The notes under the pieces were generated by a model, which made no database searches, was not told the DNA's origin, and was given only the letters and a program-made list of their open reading frames with translations. Positions 1 through 7,287 of a DNA stretch of 64,000 bases are shown piece by piece. Both the position numbers and the translations under genes were made by a program. The stretch's first letter is position 1. Each line of letters opens with the position of its first letter. The DNA comes from FEB-7 sp963698265 (GTDB taxonomy: Bacteria > Pseudomonadota > Gammaproteobacteria > Burkholderiales > Usitatibacteraceae): contig CAVOQC010000001.1 in assembly GCA_963698265.1 (NCBI GenBank), forward strand, positions 744,001 through 808,000, written 5' to 3'.

Positions 1-1383
1 CAGCCCGCCGTGCGCCTGGGCCGTGATGAGCACGGACCCGCCGTCGCGCTGCGGCTCGAGGCCGTGCTGGATCGCGTTTTCCACGAGCGAGGGCAGCATG
101 AGCGGCGGGAACGGCGTGGCGAGGAGGCTCTCCGGCACCGAGATGTCGAAGGAGAGCCGCCTGCCCATGCGCATCTGCAGGATGTTCAGGTAGGCGCGCA
201 CCAGCTCGATTTCCTGCCCGACGGTGGAGACCGACTCGCGCATCTTCGGCAGCGCGTTGCGCAGGTACTGGATCAGGTGCCCCACCATCGTGTTGGCCCG
301 GCCGGGATCGACCTCGGTGAGGGCCTGCACGTTGGCGAGCGTGTTGTAGAGGAAGTGCGGCTCCACCTGGGCCTGCAGCGCCTGGAGCTTCGCCTCCGTC
401 ACCTGCCGGCTCATGCGGTGGTACTCGGCTTCCTTGCGCTTGAGTTCGGCCACGCGCTGGGAGGCGCGCGAGCGGTCGATGAAGAACTTGGCGACCACCA
501 GCAGCATGAAGAGCGGGATGAAGAGCAGCACCAGTGCTGCGCCGACACCGATCTTCTGCAGGTCGCCGCTCACGTTGCGGCGGATCTGCTCGCGCACCTC
601 CGGCGGCAGCACGATCGCCACGGCCGGCGGGCCGTCGGTCGATGCCGAGGGCGGGGCCGGCGGCACGGGCGGTTTCGGCACGTCGTCGAGATCCAGGGTG
701 ATGGATCCGCTCGGCCCCTTGCCGGGCTCGCCGAAGCCGAGGAGCTTCACGCCCTTCTTCTCGCCGGAGGCGTCCTGCGAAGGCTCGATCTCGAGAAGCG
801 GCCGGTCCTTGCCGAGCTTCGGGCCGATCACGATGCGCTTGCCCTTCCCGGGCACGTCCGCGAGGGCCGCCTTCGCCTCGGCTTCGGCCTCCTTGGCCGA
901 TTCGAGGGACTTCTCGAGGGAGCGCTTCATCCGCCCGCTCTCGACGCCGGCATCCCGCAGCGCCTCCTCGGCGCTCCTGCGCGCATCCTCGATGGCGGAT
1001 GCGGCGTCGCGCGCGGCGTCGCGCGCGGTCTCGATCGCCTCGCGCTTGGCGCGCTGCACCTCGCGCCCGGCGTCGCGCAGTTCCGCCCGGGCATTGTCGA
1101 TCTCCTCCACGGCGCGGTCGAACTCCTCGCGGCGGGCGGGGTCCGAGGTGGCGCCGCGAAGGGCGAGGATGGTGTTCCTCGCGAGGTCCATGGCGCCTTC
1201 GGCGAAGGTGTTGTCGATCTCGCGCTTGATGGCCTTCGCTTCCTCGGGCGTGGCGGCTTCGCGGTGGTACTCGATCATGTGGAAGGGAGTCACGAACAGC
1301 GCGAGCGCCAGGATCGTGAAGAGGCCGCCGAGGATCAGCACCCACCAGGGGGTGCGGTGCACGAAAGTGGAGAAGGATTTCAT
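1..1383 (-). CDS. LytS-type sensor histidine kinase, C-terminus cut off
   Basis: Membrane sensor kinase of the LytS/AlgZ (His_kinase) family; it begins at ATG 1383 and runs off the left edge after 461 codons. One membrane helix lies near residues 12-32. A long Ala/Glu/Arg-rich, coiled-coil-like stretch (about 50-150) and a Pro-rich linker follow, then a second helix near 190-212. A cytoplasmic coiled coil leads to the phospho-acceptor motif QVEPHFLYNTLANVQ and the N-box SLVENAIQHGLEP; the ATP-binding G-boxes are lost beyond the edge. It lies downstream of, and on the same strand as, a LytTR regulator and a second kinase with the same catalytic core, so it may signal through that regulator. 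No good Shine-Dalgarno precedes the ATG. The family call is firm; the signal sensed is unknown. Confidence 0.9.
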   Translation of the reverse strand, partial: MKSFSTFVHRTPWWVLILGGLFTILALALFVTPFHMIEYHREAATPEEAKAIKREIDNTFAEGAMDLARNTILALRGATSDPARREEFDRAVEEIDNARAELRDAGREVQRAKREAIETARDAARDAASAIEDARRSAEEALRDAGVESGRMKRSLEKSLESAKEAEAEAKAALADVPGKGKRIVIGPKLGKDRPLLEIEPSQDASGEKKGVKLLGFGEPGKGPSGSITLDLDDVPKPPVPPAPPSASTDGPPAVAIVLPPEVREQIRRNVSGDLQKIGVGAALVLLFIPLFMLLVVAKFFIDRSRASQRVAELKRKEAEYHRMSRQVTEAKLQALQAQVEPHFLYNTLANVQALTEVDPGRANTMVGHLIQYLRNALPKMRESVSTVGQEIELVRAYLNILQMRMGRRLSFDISVPESLLATPFPPLMLPSLVENAIQHGLEPQRDGGSVLITAQAHGGL

Positions 1384-1433
1384 GGGCAGGTGCTTGAAGC
1401 GCCCCCGGAAGATACCCGGAAGCGCAGGCGCGG

Positions 1434-1544
1434 TCAGTAGTCCTCGAGGACCGCCACGGCGGCGATGACCACGGAGAGCATGAGCACGCCGAAGAAGACG
1501 ACGATCGTGGAGACCGGCGGGCCGAGCGACTGGATGAGCGACAT
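1434..1544 (-). CDS. 36-residue single-span membrane protein
   Basis: Small ORF giving a protein with one clear hydrophobic helix (IVVFFGVLMLSVVIAAVAVL) and an acidic end, EDY. I chose ATG 1544 because AGGGAG lies about seven bases upstream; ATG 1550 would add two residues but sits almost on that Shine-Dalgarno. It lies between the response regulator (1730-2488) and the first kinase (ends 1383) on the same strand, so it is probably co-transcribed with them. I recognise no family. Its position suggests a small accessory membrane protein of the kinase system, but that is inference only. Confidence 0.55.
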   Translation of the reverse strand: MSLIQSLGPPVSTIVVFFGVLMLSVVIAAVAVLEDY

Positions 1545-1729
1545 GGTCATGCTCCCTGTGGATGGGGCCAGCCCGGAAGGCGGGCCTCGATGACGCCACG
1601 GTAGGGGGCTGGCGGCCGCGGTGCGAGGCGCAAGCGGCGTAATGCAGGAAACGGGGGGCGAACTGCAGGTAGCGGGGATGACCGGCACACCCCGGAGAAC
1701 GAGGCACGGGCAGGGCCGCCCGCTTCCGG

Positions 1730-2488
1730 CTACATCTGGCGGAAAAGGTGGGTGAAGTTCCGGGAAACGAGGAGCGTCTCCCGGTGGCCCTTCAGGGCGA
1801 TCTCGGCCTGGTCCTTCAGGCCGCGGCGCACCGAGGCGATCGCGTCCACGTTCACCACGGTCGCGCGGTGGACCTGCCAGAATTTCTCCGGGTCGAGCTC
1901 CTCGAGGAGCTCCTTGATGGGCTTCCTGATGAGCATCTCGGCTTCCGCCGTCACCACGCGCGTGTACTTCTCGTCGGACTGGAAGAAGAGGACCTCCTCC
2001 ACCGGGACCATGCGCACGCTCTGGCCCACGCTCGCCTTGATCCAGCGCAGGTGCTCGCCGTTGCGCGGCGCGAGGCGCCCGGCCAGGCGCTCGACCAGCT
2101 CGTCCACTCCGGGGGGCGCGCCGAAGATGCGTTCGCGCAGGCGCTCCACGGTGGCGGCGAGCCGCTCCTCGTTGAAGGGCTTGAGCACGTAGTCGATGGC
2201 GCCCTGCTCGAAGGCCGCGACGGCGTACTGGTCGAAGGCGGTGACGAAAACCACGTGGGCGCGCTTGCCCACCACCCGCGCGGCCTCCAGCCCGTTCACG
2301 CCGGGCATGTGGATGTCCAGGAAGAAGAGGCCCGGGGCGTGGGCGGCGATCACTTCCTCCACGTCGCGGCCGTTTTCCATCTCGCGGACGATGGCGAGCT
2401 CCGGCCAGAGCTTCGCGAGCCGCGCCTTCAGCTGGGCGCGGAGCAGCGGCTCGTCGTCGGCGATGACGGCGGTGAGGGCGGGGGCCAT
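1730..2488 (-). CDS. LytTR-family response regulator (AlgR/LytR type)
   Basis: Two-domain response regulator of 252 residues. The N-terminal receiver carries the acidic pocket ADDEP, the phospho-acceptor Asp near residue 58 (FFLDIHMPG), Thr in FVTAFD and Lys in LKPFNEE. The C-terminal LytTR DNA-binding domain includes IKASVGQSVRMVPVEEVLFF and FWQVHRATVVNVDAI. ATG 2488 was chosen since it begins directly at the receiver fold (MAPALTAVIADDEP); a longer reading to 2524 adds only a basic, Pro-rich stretch inside the upstream gene. It starts 7 bases after the stop of the kinase at 2496-3566, an operon arrangement typical of AlgZ/AlgR-like pairs. It probably activates transcription on phosphorylation by one or both neighbouring kinases. 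Confidence 0.93.
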   Translation of the reverse strand: MAPALTAVIADDEPLLRAQLKARLAKLWPELAIVREMENGRDVEEVIAAHAPGLFFLDIHMPGVNGLEAARVVGKRAHVVFVTAFDQYAVAAFEQGAIDYVLKPFNEERLAATVERLRERIFGAPPGVDELVERLAGRLAPRNGEHLRWIKASVGQSVRMVPVEEVLFFQSDEKYTRVVTAEAEMLIRKPIKELLEELDPEKFWQVHRATVVNVDAIASVRRGLKDQAEIALKGHRETLLVSRNFTHLFRQM

Positions 2489-2495
2489 CGGGCCA

Positions 2496-3566
2496 TCATG
2501 CCGCCGCCGCGGGCGGGGAGGCAACGGGCGGCTGCGCGGGCAGGTCCACCTCGATCGCCGCGACCACGCCGCGCGGGGCGTTCTCCTCGATCACCAGGCG
2601 CGCGCCCGCCCCGTAGAGGGTCTTCAGCCGCTCGCGGATGTTGGAAAGACCCACCCCCGTGCCCTGCTTCACCGAGATGCCCTCTCCCGTGTCGGCCACG
2701 GATATCCGCAGCCGCCCGCCCTCCTCCGCGGCGCGGATGGTGACGGTGCCGCACTCGCAGCACGGATCGACGCCGTGCTTGATGGCGTTTTCCACCAGGG
2801 AGATCAGCATCATCGGCGGGAAAGGGCGGCCGCGCACCGCGTCCGGCACGTCCAGCGCGTACTCCAGGCGCGAGCCCATGCGCACCCGGTGGATGTCGAG
2901 GAAGGCCCGGGCCATGTCGACCTCGCGCCCGACGGTGGTCGCGTCCTCGCGCATCTGCGGGAGCGCCGCGCGCAGGTACTGGATCAGGCTCTCCAGCATG
3001 CCCGAGGCCGAGGCGGGATCGGTCTCGACCAGGTGCTGGACGTTGGCGAGGGTATTGAAGAGGAAGTGCGGCTCCACCTGCGCCTGCATGAGGGCGAGCC
3101 GCGCCTGCAGCACGTTCTTCTCGAGCTGGGCGCGCTCGGCCTGGGCGCGGGCGAGCTCGGCCGCCTGCCGCGCCTCGCGCTGGCGGTTGTAGTAGATCCA
3201 CACGGCCCAGCAGCCGAAGCCGATCCCCAGGCTCATGGTGATGAGCACGCCGAAGAAGCGCTCGCTGAACATCGTGCCGATGTCGCGGCCCTTCACCAGG
3301 CCCGCGAGCACGGTGCCCAGGAACGAGCCCAGGACGATCGAGACCACCTGCGCCACCCACGGCGGCATGCGCCGTTGCGGGAGGTTGGTCGCCACGGTGA
3401 AGAGCAGCATGCAGGTGTAGCCCACGCACAGCGCACTCACCAGGAGGTCGAGCCAGGTGTTCACGAAGAACCGCACCGTGGCCGTCGCCACGAACACGCA
3501 CAGCAGCGTCACCGCCAGCACCCGCTTGGGCGTGAGGCCTTCGAAGAGGGGTGCGATGCGGTTCAC
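2496..3566 (-). CDS. LytS/AlgZ-type sensor histidine kinase
   Basis: Full-length 356-residue kinase. Four hydrophobic helices fill about residues 15-122 with only short loops, so there is no large periplasmic domain. A coiled coil (about 124-160) follows, then the His motif QVEPHFLFNTLANVQ, the N-box SLVENAIKHGVDP, and the G-boxes VADTGEGI and GTGVGLSNIRERL, all intact. The start is GTG 3566 and no strong Shine-Dalgarno is visible. The response regulator begins 7 bases after its stop, so the two are almost certainly partners. The catalytic core closely resembles the kinase at 1-1383 while the sensing parts differ, consistent with duplication and divergence of inputs onto one regulator. Confidence 0.93.
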   Translation of the reverse strand: MNRIAPLFEGLTPKRVLAVTLLCVFVATATVRFFVNTWLDLLVSALCVGYTCMLLFTVATNLPQRRMPPWVAQVVSIVLGSFLGTVLAGLVKGRDIGTMFSERFFGVLITMSLGIGFGCWAVWIYYNRQREARQAAELARAQAERAQLEKNVLQARLALMQAQVEPHFLFNTLANVQHLVETDPASASGMLESLIQYLRAALPQMREDATTVGREVDMARAFLDIHRVRMGSRLEYALDVPDAVRGRPFPPMMLISLVENAIKHGVDPCCECGTVTIRAAEEGGRLRISVADTGEGISVKQGTGVGLSNIRERLKTLYGAGARLVIEENAPRGVVAAIEVDLPAQPPVASPPAAAA

Positions 3567-3600
3567 GGGCGGGCCGGTCGGTGGGGTTGCCGGCAGCGTA

Positions 3601-3768
3601 TCAGGCGCCGGCCGTGCGCACGCGGTCGCGCGCCTTCCAGCGGGCGGCGATGCCCGGGCGGGGCGCCGAGGCGGGCCTGGGTGCGGGCGTGCCGGGCTGG
3701 GGACGAAGCTCTCCGGGGCGCAGGCGACTGCGCCAGGGCACGTACATGGGTTGTGCGGGTCGGTTCAT
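3601..3768 (-). CDS. small Pro/Arg-rich hypothetical protein (55 aa)
   Basis: ATG 3768 opens a 55-residue basic, proline-rich ORF ending 34 bases before the kinase at 3566. There is no membrane helix, no recognised domain and only a weak Shine-Dalgarno (GAGAA). A TACGAT hexamer about 20 bases upstream could be the -10 of a promoter serving this ORF and the kinase operon. Pro/Arg/Ala-rich readings arise easily by chance in high-GC DNA, so this may just be leader sequence. Confidence 0.35.
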   Translation of the reverse strand: MNRPAQPMYVPWRSRLRPGELRPQPGTPAPRPASAPRPGIAARWKARDRVRTAGA

Positions 3769-3926
3769 GGCGGGTTCTCGGTTGCGGTGAATCGTAGTCG
3801 GTACGACATCGGCGGGCCACCGCGGCGCGACGAAACGCGCCGCGGCGGCATCGGGATGCGCCACCCGGTGACGGGTGCCGCGTGCGGCGTGTACGACGAT
3901 CTCCGGCGACATCGCCGCGCCCCCGG

Positions 3927-3955
3927 AAAAAAAACCCCGCCGGAGCCGGGCGGGG
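3927..3955 (-). terminator. intrinsic terminator of the small-protein pair
   Basis: Read on the minus strand, a perfect 7-bp stem (CCCCGCC with GGCGGGG, 7-nt loop) is followed by eight T. It lies 25 bases past the stop of the 41-residue gene at 3980-4105, ending the transcript that starts above 4406. Confidence 0.85.
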
Positions 3956-3979
3956 AAGGGGGTCGGACGACTCGTGTGA

Positions 3980-4105
3980 TCAGACTTTCAGCACCAGCTC
4001 TCCCAGGGTGATCGCGAAGGTGAGCGCGAACCAGCCCGCCACGATCACCGTGACTGCGGTCGAGACGCCGAAGGCATGCGTCGCGACGGGTTCGACGGAA
4101 TGCAT
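3980..4105 (-). CDS. 41-residue single-span membrane protein
   Basis: ATG 4105 opens a short ORF with one hydrophobic helix (about residues 15-38; core TVIVAGWFALTFAITL), ending LVLKV. It starts 10 bases after the stop of the 96-residue membrane protein upstream and is closed by a strong intrinsic terminator, so the pair looks like a genuine two-gene transcript. No family recognised. Confidence 0.55.
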   Translation of the reverse strand: MHSVEPVATHAFGVSTAVTVIVAGWFALTFAITLGELVLKV

Positions 4106-4115
4106 GGCGTCCCTG

Positions 4116-4406
4116 CTAGGGGCGAAAAACGATGGGCATCGCCACGTCGAGGGACGGGCCGCCGGAAGCGCGGGTGGAGGCGGTGCGCGCCGCGCGGACC
4201 GGGGCGGGCGTTTTGCCGGCGTCGGCCGTGACGACGAGCTTCATGCTGCCGTCGCGGGTGAGCGTCACGGCCCCATCGGCCGCGCCGTGCCGCGTCGTGG
4301 TCTCGATGGCGCCGTGGGTGGTCACCATCCAGGCCACCAGGACCGCGGCGGTGACGATGGCGAGGGACGCTACGCCCATCAGGTCCAGCTTCTCGAGTTT
4401 GCTCAT
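4116..4406 (-). CDS. small membrane-anchored protein (96 aa)
   Basis: A 96-residue protein starting at ATG 4406, preceded by a good AGGAG. Residues about 10-30 form one membrane helix (MGVASLAIVTAAVLVAWMV). The remaining 65 residues are polar, with a Thr/Arg-rich part and a stretch reading AVTLTRDGSMKLVV that looks like a short beta-hairpin, likely periplasmic. It is the first gene of a two-gene unit ending at the terminator at 3927-3955. I do not recognise the family. It lies a few hundred bases upstream of the LytS/LytTR genes on the same strand but in a separate transcript. Confidence 0.65.
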   Translation of the reverse strand: MSKLEKLDLMGVASLAIVTAAVLVAWMVTTHGAIETTTRHGAADGAVTLTRDGSMKLVVTADAGKTPAPVRAARTASTRASGGPSLDVAMPIVFRP

Positions 4407-4564
4407 GTCGCTTCTCCTTCACGGCTCGGCGCCCGGCGGGCGCTTTCGACTTGGCGCCAGATTAAGGACGCACAAGGAGTGCCGGAAGCGGAAAGCGACG
4501 AAATGCGGAAAAGGCGGAGCGAAACGCGTTCCGCGCCCGCCGGGCCGGCCGCGGAGGCCGCCCG

Positions 4565-6013
4565 CTAGGTCTTCGCGAAGGCGTCCTGCCGGGCGTCGCG
4601 GACGATCTGCGGCGCGTAGGAGGCCGCGACCATGCCGACGGCGGAGGCGAATAGCCCCCACATCTGCGGGGGGATGTCGGAATCGGCGAAGAAGCGCTCG
4701 CAGATCGCCCAGACGGCGAGGCCCACGAGCGAGGAGACGAGCGCGCCCTGGGTGCTCGCGCGGCGCCAGTAGATGCCGCAGGCGAGCGGGACGAAGGCGC
4801 CGACGAGCGTCACCTTGTAGGCGTTCTGGACCATCTCGTACATGGTGCTGGTGTTGTTCAGCGCGAACACGAGCACGCCCGCGGTGAAGAAGACGAGGAC
4901 CACGCGCAGGGTGAGGAGGAAGCGCTTGTCCTGCATCTGGCCGAAGAGCGGCTTCATCACGTTCTCGGTAAAGAGCGCCGTGGGCGCGAGGAGCGCGCCC
5001 GACGAGGTGGACAGGATCGCCGAGAGCAGCGCGCCGAAGAACATCACCTGCGCGAAGAGCGGCATGTGCAGCAGTACCAGGTTCGGGAGAATGAGCTGCA
5101 CCTCGCGGCCCTCCTGCTTCAGGAGCCCGCCGACCATCCCCGGGTCCACCAGGAGCGCGGAGTAGGCGAGGTACATCGGCACGAAGGCGAGCAGGAAGTA
5201 GGCCGCGGCGCCGATCAGCGTGCCGCGCACCGCGGTCTTCTCGTTCTTCGCGCTGGTCACGCGCTGGAAGACGTCCTGCTGCGGGATGGAGCCGATGGCG
5301 AGCGTGGCCCATGCCGCCACGAAAGCCCACCACTCCTTGCTCCCGCCCTTCGGAAGCACGTCGAACTTGCCGGCCTGGGAAGCGTGGGAGAGCACCGTCT
5401 CCATGCCGCCGGCCATGCCGGTAGCGAGCCAGGCCACGTAGAAGAGCCCCACCACGATCACCACGGACTGGAAGAGGTCGGTGAGCGCCACCGACCACAT
5501 GCCGCCCATGGTGGTGTAGACGAGGACGATCACCGCGCCGATGAGGATGCCCTGGTCCAGCGAGATCGCGCCCTGGGAGAGGGAATTGAAGACGATGCCG
5601 AGCGCCGTCAGCTGCGCCGAGGTCCAGCCGAGGTAGGAGAGCGTCACCGCGAGGCTGGTGAGCACCTCGACGCCCTTGCCGTAGCGCTTTCGGTAGAAGT
5701 CCCCGATGGTGAGGAGGTCCAGCCGGTAGAAGGCGCGCGCGAAGAAGAGCCCCACGAAGATGAGGCAGAAGGTCGCGCCGAAGGGGTCCGCCGGGAGCCC
5801 GCCCAGGCCGTCCACGACGAAGACGGCCGACACCGACAGCACCGTCTCCGCCCCGAACCAGGTGGCGAAGACCGTCGCCACGTTCATGTAGAGCGGCAGG
5901 TTCCTGCCCGCGACGAGGTAGTCCTTCGCGTTGCGGACGAACTTCGCCGCGTACAGGCCGATCGCGATGGTGACGACGAGGTAGGCGAAGGTGAAGAAGA
6001 CGAGCGTGGTCAT
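4565..6013 (-). CDS. sodium:solute symporter (SSS family)
   Basis: A 482-residue integral membrane protein with about 13 hydrophobic helices and features of the SSS (SLC5-like) family. The N-terminal part has GLYAAKFVRNAKDYLVAGRNLP and WFGAETVLSVSAVFV; TIGDFYRKRYGKGVEV and VYTTMGGMWSVALTDLFQ are typical of the core. IPQQDVFQRVTSAKNEKTA and LLSAILSTSSGALLAPTAL match conserved helices 7 and 8. ATG 6013 is used because upstream extension runs into the divergent ABC gene. It is expected to couple Na+ entry to uptake of a small solute; the substrate cannot be told from sequence. Its promoter region is shared with the ABC importer genes starting at 6156. Confidence 0.9.
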   Translation of the reverse strand: MTTLVFFTFAYLVVTIAIGLYAAKFVRNAKDYLVAGRNLPLYMNVATVFATWFGAETVLSVSAVFVVDGLGGLPADPFGATFCLIFVGLFFARAFYRLDLLTIGDFYRKRYGKGVEVLTSLAVTLSYLGWTSAQLTALGIVFNSLSQGAISLDQGILIGAVIVLVYTTMGGMWSVALTDLFQSVVIVVGLFYVAWLATGMAGGMETVLSHASQAGKFDVLPKGGSKEWWAFVAAWATLAIGSIPQQDVFQRVTSAKNEKTAVRGTLIGAAAYFLLAFVPMYLAYSALLVDPGMVGGLLKQEGREVQLILPNLVLLHMPLFAQVMFFGALLSAILSTSSGALLAPTALFTENVMKPLFGQMQDKRFLLTLRVVLVFFTAGVLVFALNNTSTMYEMVQNAYKVTLVGAFVPLACGIYWRRASTQGALVSSLVGLAVWAICERFFADSDIPPQMWGLFASAVGMVAASYAPQIVRDARQDAFAKT

Positions 6014-6037
6014 GGCGGCGCCGCGGGAGAGGAAAAC

Positions 6038-6077
6038 ACTGCGCGGCAGTCTAGCAAACTCGATGCTGCACCGCAGT
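6038..6077. promoter_or_regulatory. two tandem palindromes in divergent promoter region
   Basis: A perfect palindrome ACTGC-GCG-GCAGT (6038-6050) is followed by a related one, CTGC-ACC-GCAG (6066-6076), with centres 27 bases apart. They lie between the divergent symporter (6013) and ABC importer (6156) and could be binding sites for a dimeric repressor of both. No regulator gene is adjacent, so this remains a candidate. Confidence 0.35.
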
Positions 6078-6155
6078 ACGAAAATGCTCCCGCCCGGGGC
6101 CGCGCCCCGCCGGCCCGCGTCGGTTTCCACGGGGGCGGATTCAGGCAGACTCGCC

Positions 6156-7256
6156 ATGGAGAAGAAACGGCGCACCCGGGACCGGGAAGCGCCTCCGCCG
6201 GGAAAGCCCGTGTCCTCCATCCATCTCGAGTCCGTCAGCAAGCACTGGGGAGCCGTTCGCGCCCTCGACGCGGTGTCCTTTTCCGCCGACCCCGGCTCCT
6301 TCGTGGTGCTGCTGGGCCCCTCGGGCTGCGGGAAGTCGACCACGCTCCGGCTCATCGCGGGGCTGGACGTCCCCAGCGGCGGAACCATCCGGATCGGCGA
6401 CCGCGACGTGACGATGCTGCCGCCCGCGCAGCGCGGGCTCGCGATGGTGTTCCAGTCCTACGCGCTCTTTCCCCACCTCTCGGTCGCCGAGAACATCGTC
6501 TTCGGCCTGAAGGTCCGCAAGGTCGCCGCCGGCGAACGCGACGCGCGGCTCGCGCGCGTGGCGGAACTCCTGGGGCTCTCGCCGTTCCTTGCGCGCAAGC
6601 CCTCGCAGCTCTCCGGCGGCCAGCAGCAGCGAGTGGCCCTGGGCCGGGCCATCATCGCCGAGCAACCCGTCTGCCTCATGGACGAGCCGCTCTCGAACCT
6701 CGACGCGCAACTGCGCGGCGAGATGCGCCGCGAGATCCGCGCCCTGCAGCGGCGCCTGGGCATCACCATGGTCTACGTGACCCACGACCAGACGGAAGCC
6801 ATGACCATGGCCGACCGGGTGGTGCTGCTGCGCGACGGCAGGATCGAGCAGGTGGGCTCGCCCGACGAGCTCTACGGATCGCCGCGGACCGCCTTCACCG
6901 CGGGCTTCATCGGCGCCCCGCCCATGAACCTCCTGAAGCTCGAGCGCAGGGGCGAGGCCTGGCACTTCGCCGGCACCGAGTCGCGCGCGCCCTGGGCCGG
7001 CCAGGAGGAAGCCTCGCTCGGCGTGCGCCCCGAGGACATCGACGTGGCCGACGACGGGCTGCTGCCCGCCCGCGTGGACACGGTCGAGTACCACGGGGCG
7101 GACTCCATCGTCTCCGCAAACGCGGGCGGCCACCCGCTCCTGGTCCGCATGCCACGGCACGCGCACCTCGCTCCCGGCGAGGAGATCCGCCTCACCTGGC
7201 GGCCCGACAGCCAGCACCTTTTCAACGCCCGGACGGGGGAGCGCATTCCCGCGTGA
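6156..7256 (+). CDS. carbohydrate ABC importer ATP-binding protein (UgpC/MalK type)
   Basis: A 366-residue ABC ATPase of the CUT1/MalK group. Visible motifs: Walker A GPSGCGKST, Q-loop VFQSYALFPHLSV, signature LSGGQQQR, Walker B VCLMDEPLSNLDAQLR and the H-loop YVTHDQTEAM. A C-terminal TOBE-like part of about 120 residues includes LGVRPEDIDV. ATG 6156 gives about 20 basic residues before the fold starts at SIHLESVSKHWG; GTG 6210 would be a more typical N-terminus, so the start is uncertain. It leads a four-gene unit followed by a binding protein and two permeases, and powers uptake of a sugar or glycerol-3-phosphate-like solute. Confidence 0.93.
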   Translation: MEKKRRTRDREAPPPGKPVSSIHLESVSKHWGAVRALDAVSFSADPGSFVVLLGPSGCGKSTTLRLIAGLDVPSGGTIRIGDRDVTMLPPAQRGLAMVFQSYALFPHLSVAENIVFGLKVRKVAAGERDARLARVAELLGLSPFLARKPSQLSGGQQQRVALGRAIIAEQPVCLMDEPLSNLDAQLRGEMRREIRALQRRLGITMVYVTHDQTEAMTMADRVVLLRDGRIEQVGSPDELYGSPRTAFTAGFIGAPPMNLLKLERRGEAWHFAGTESRAPWAGQEEASLGVRPEDIDVADDGLLPARVDTVEYHGADSIVSANAGGHPLLVRMPRHAHLAPGEEIRLTWRPDSQHLFNARTGERIPA

Positions 7257-7287
7257 GCCCGAGCCGACAACCCCGAGGAGAGTCACC

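Noticed and set aside
10..1440. Plus-strand readings of up to 476 residues opposite the first kinase
   Set aside because: They are His/Arg/Gly-rich shadows of the minus-strand kinase, which has clear family motifs through the whole span.
6014..6388. N-terminal extension of the sodium symporter up to 6388
   Set aside because: The extension overlaps the divergent ABC ATPase and has no membrane helices; the SSS fold begins at ATG 6013.
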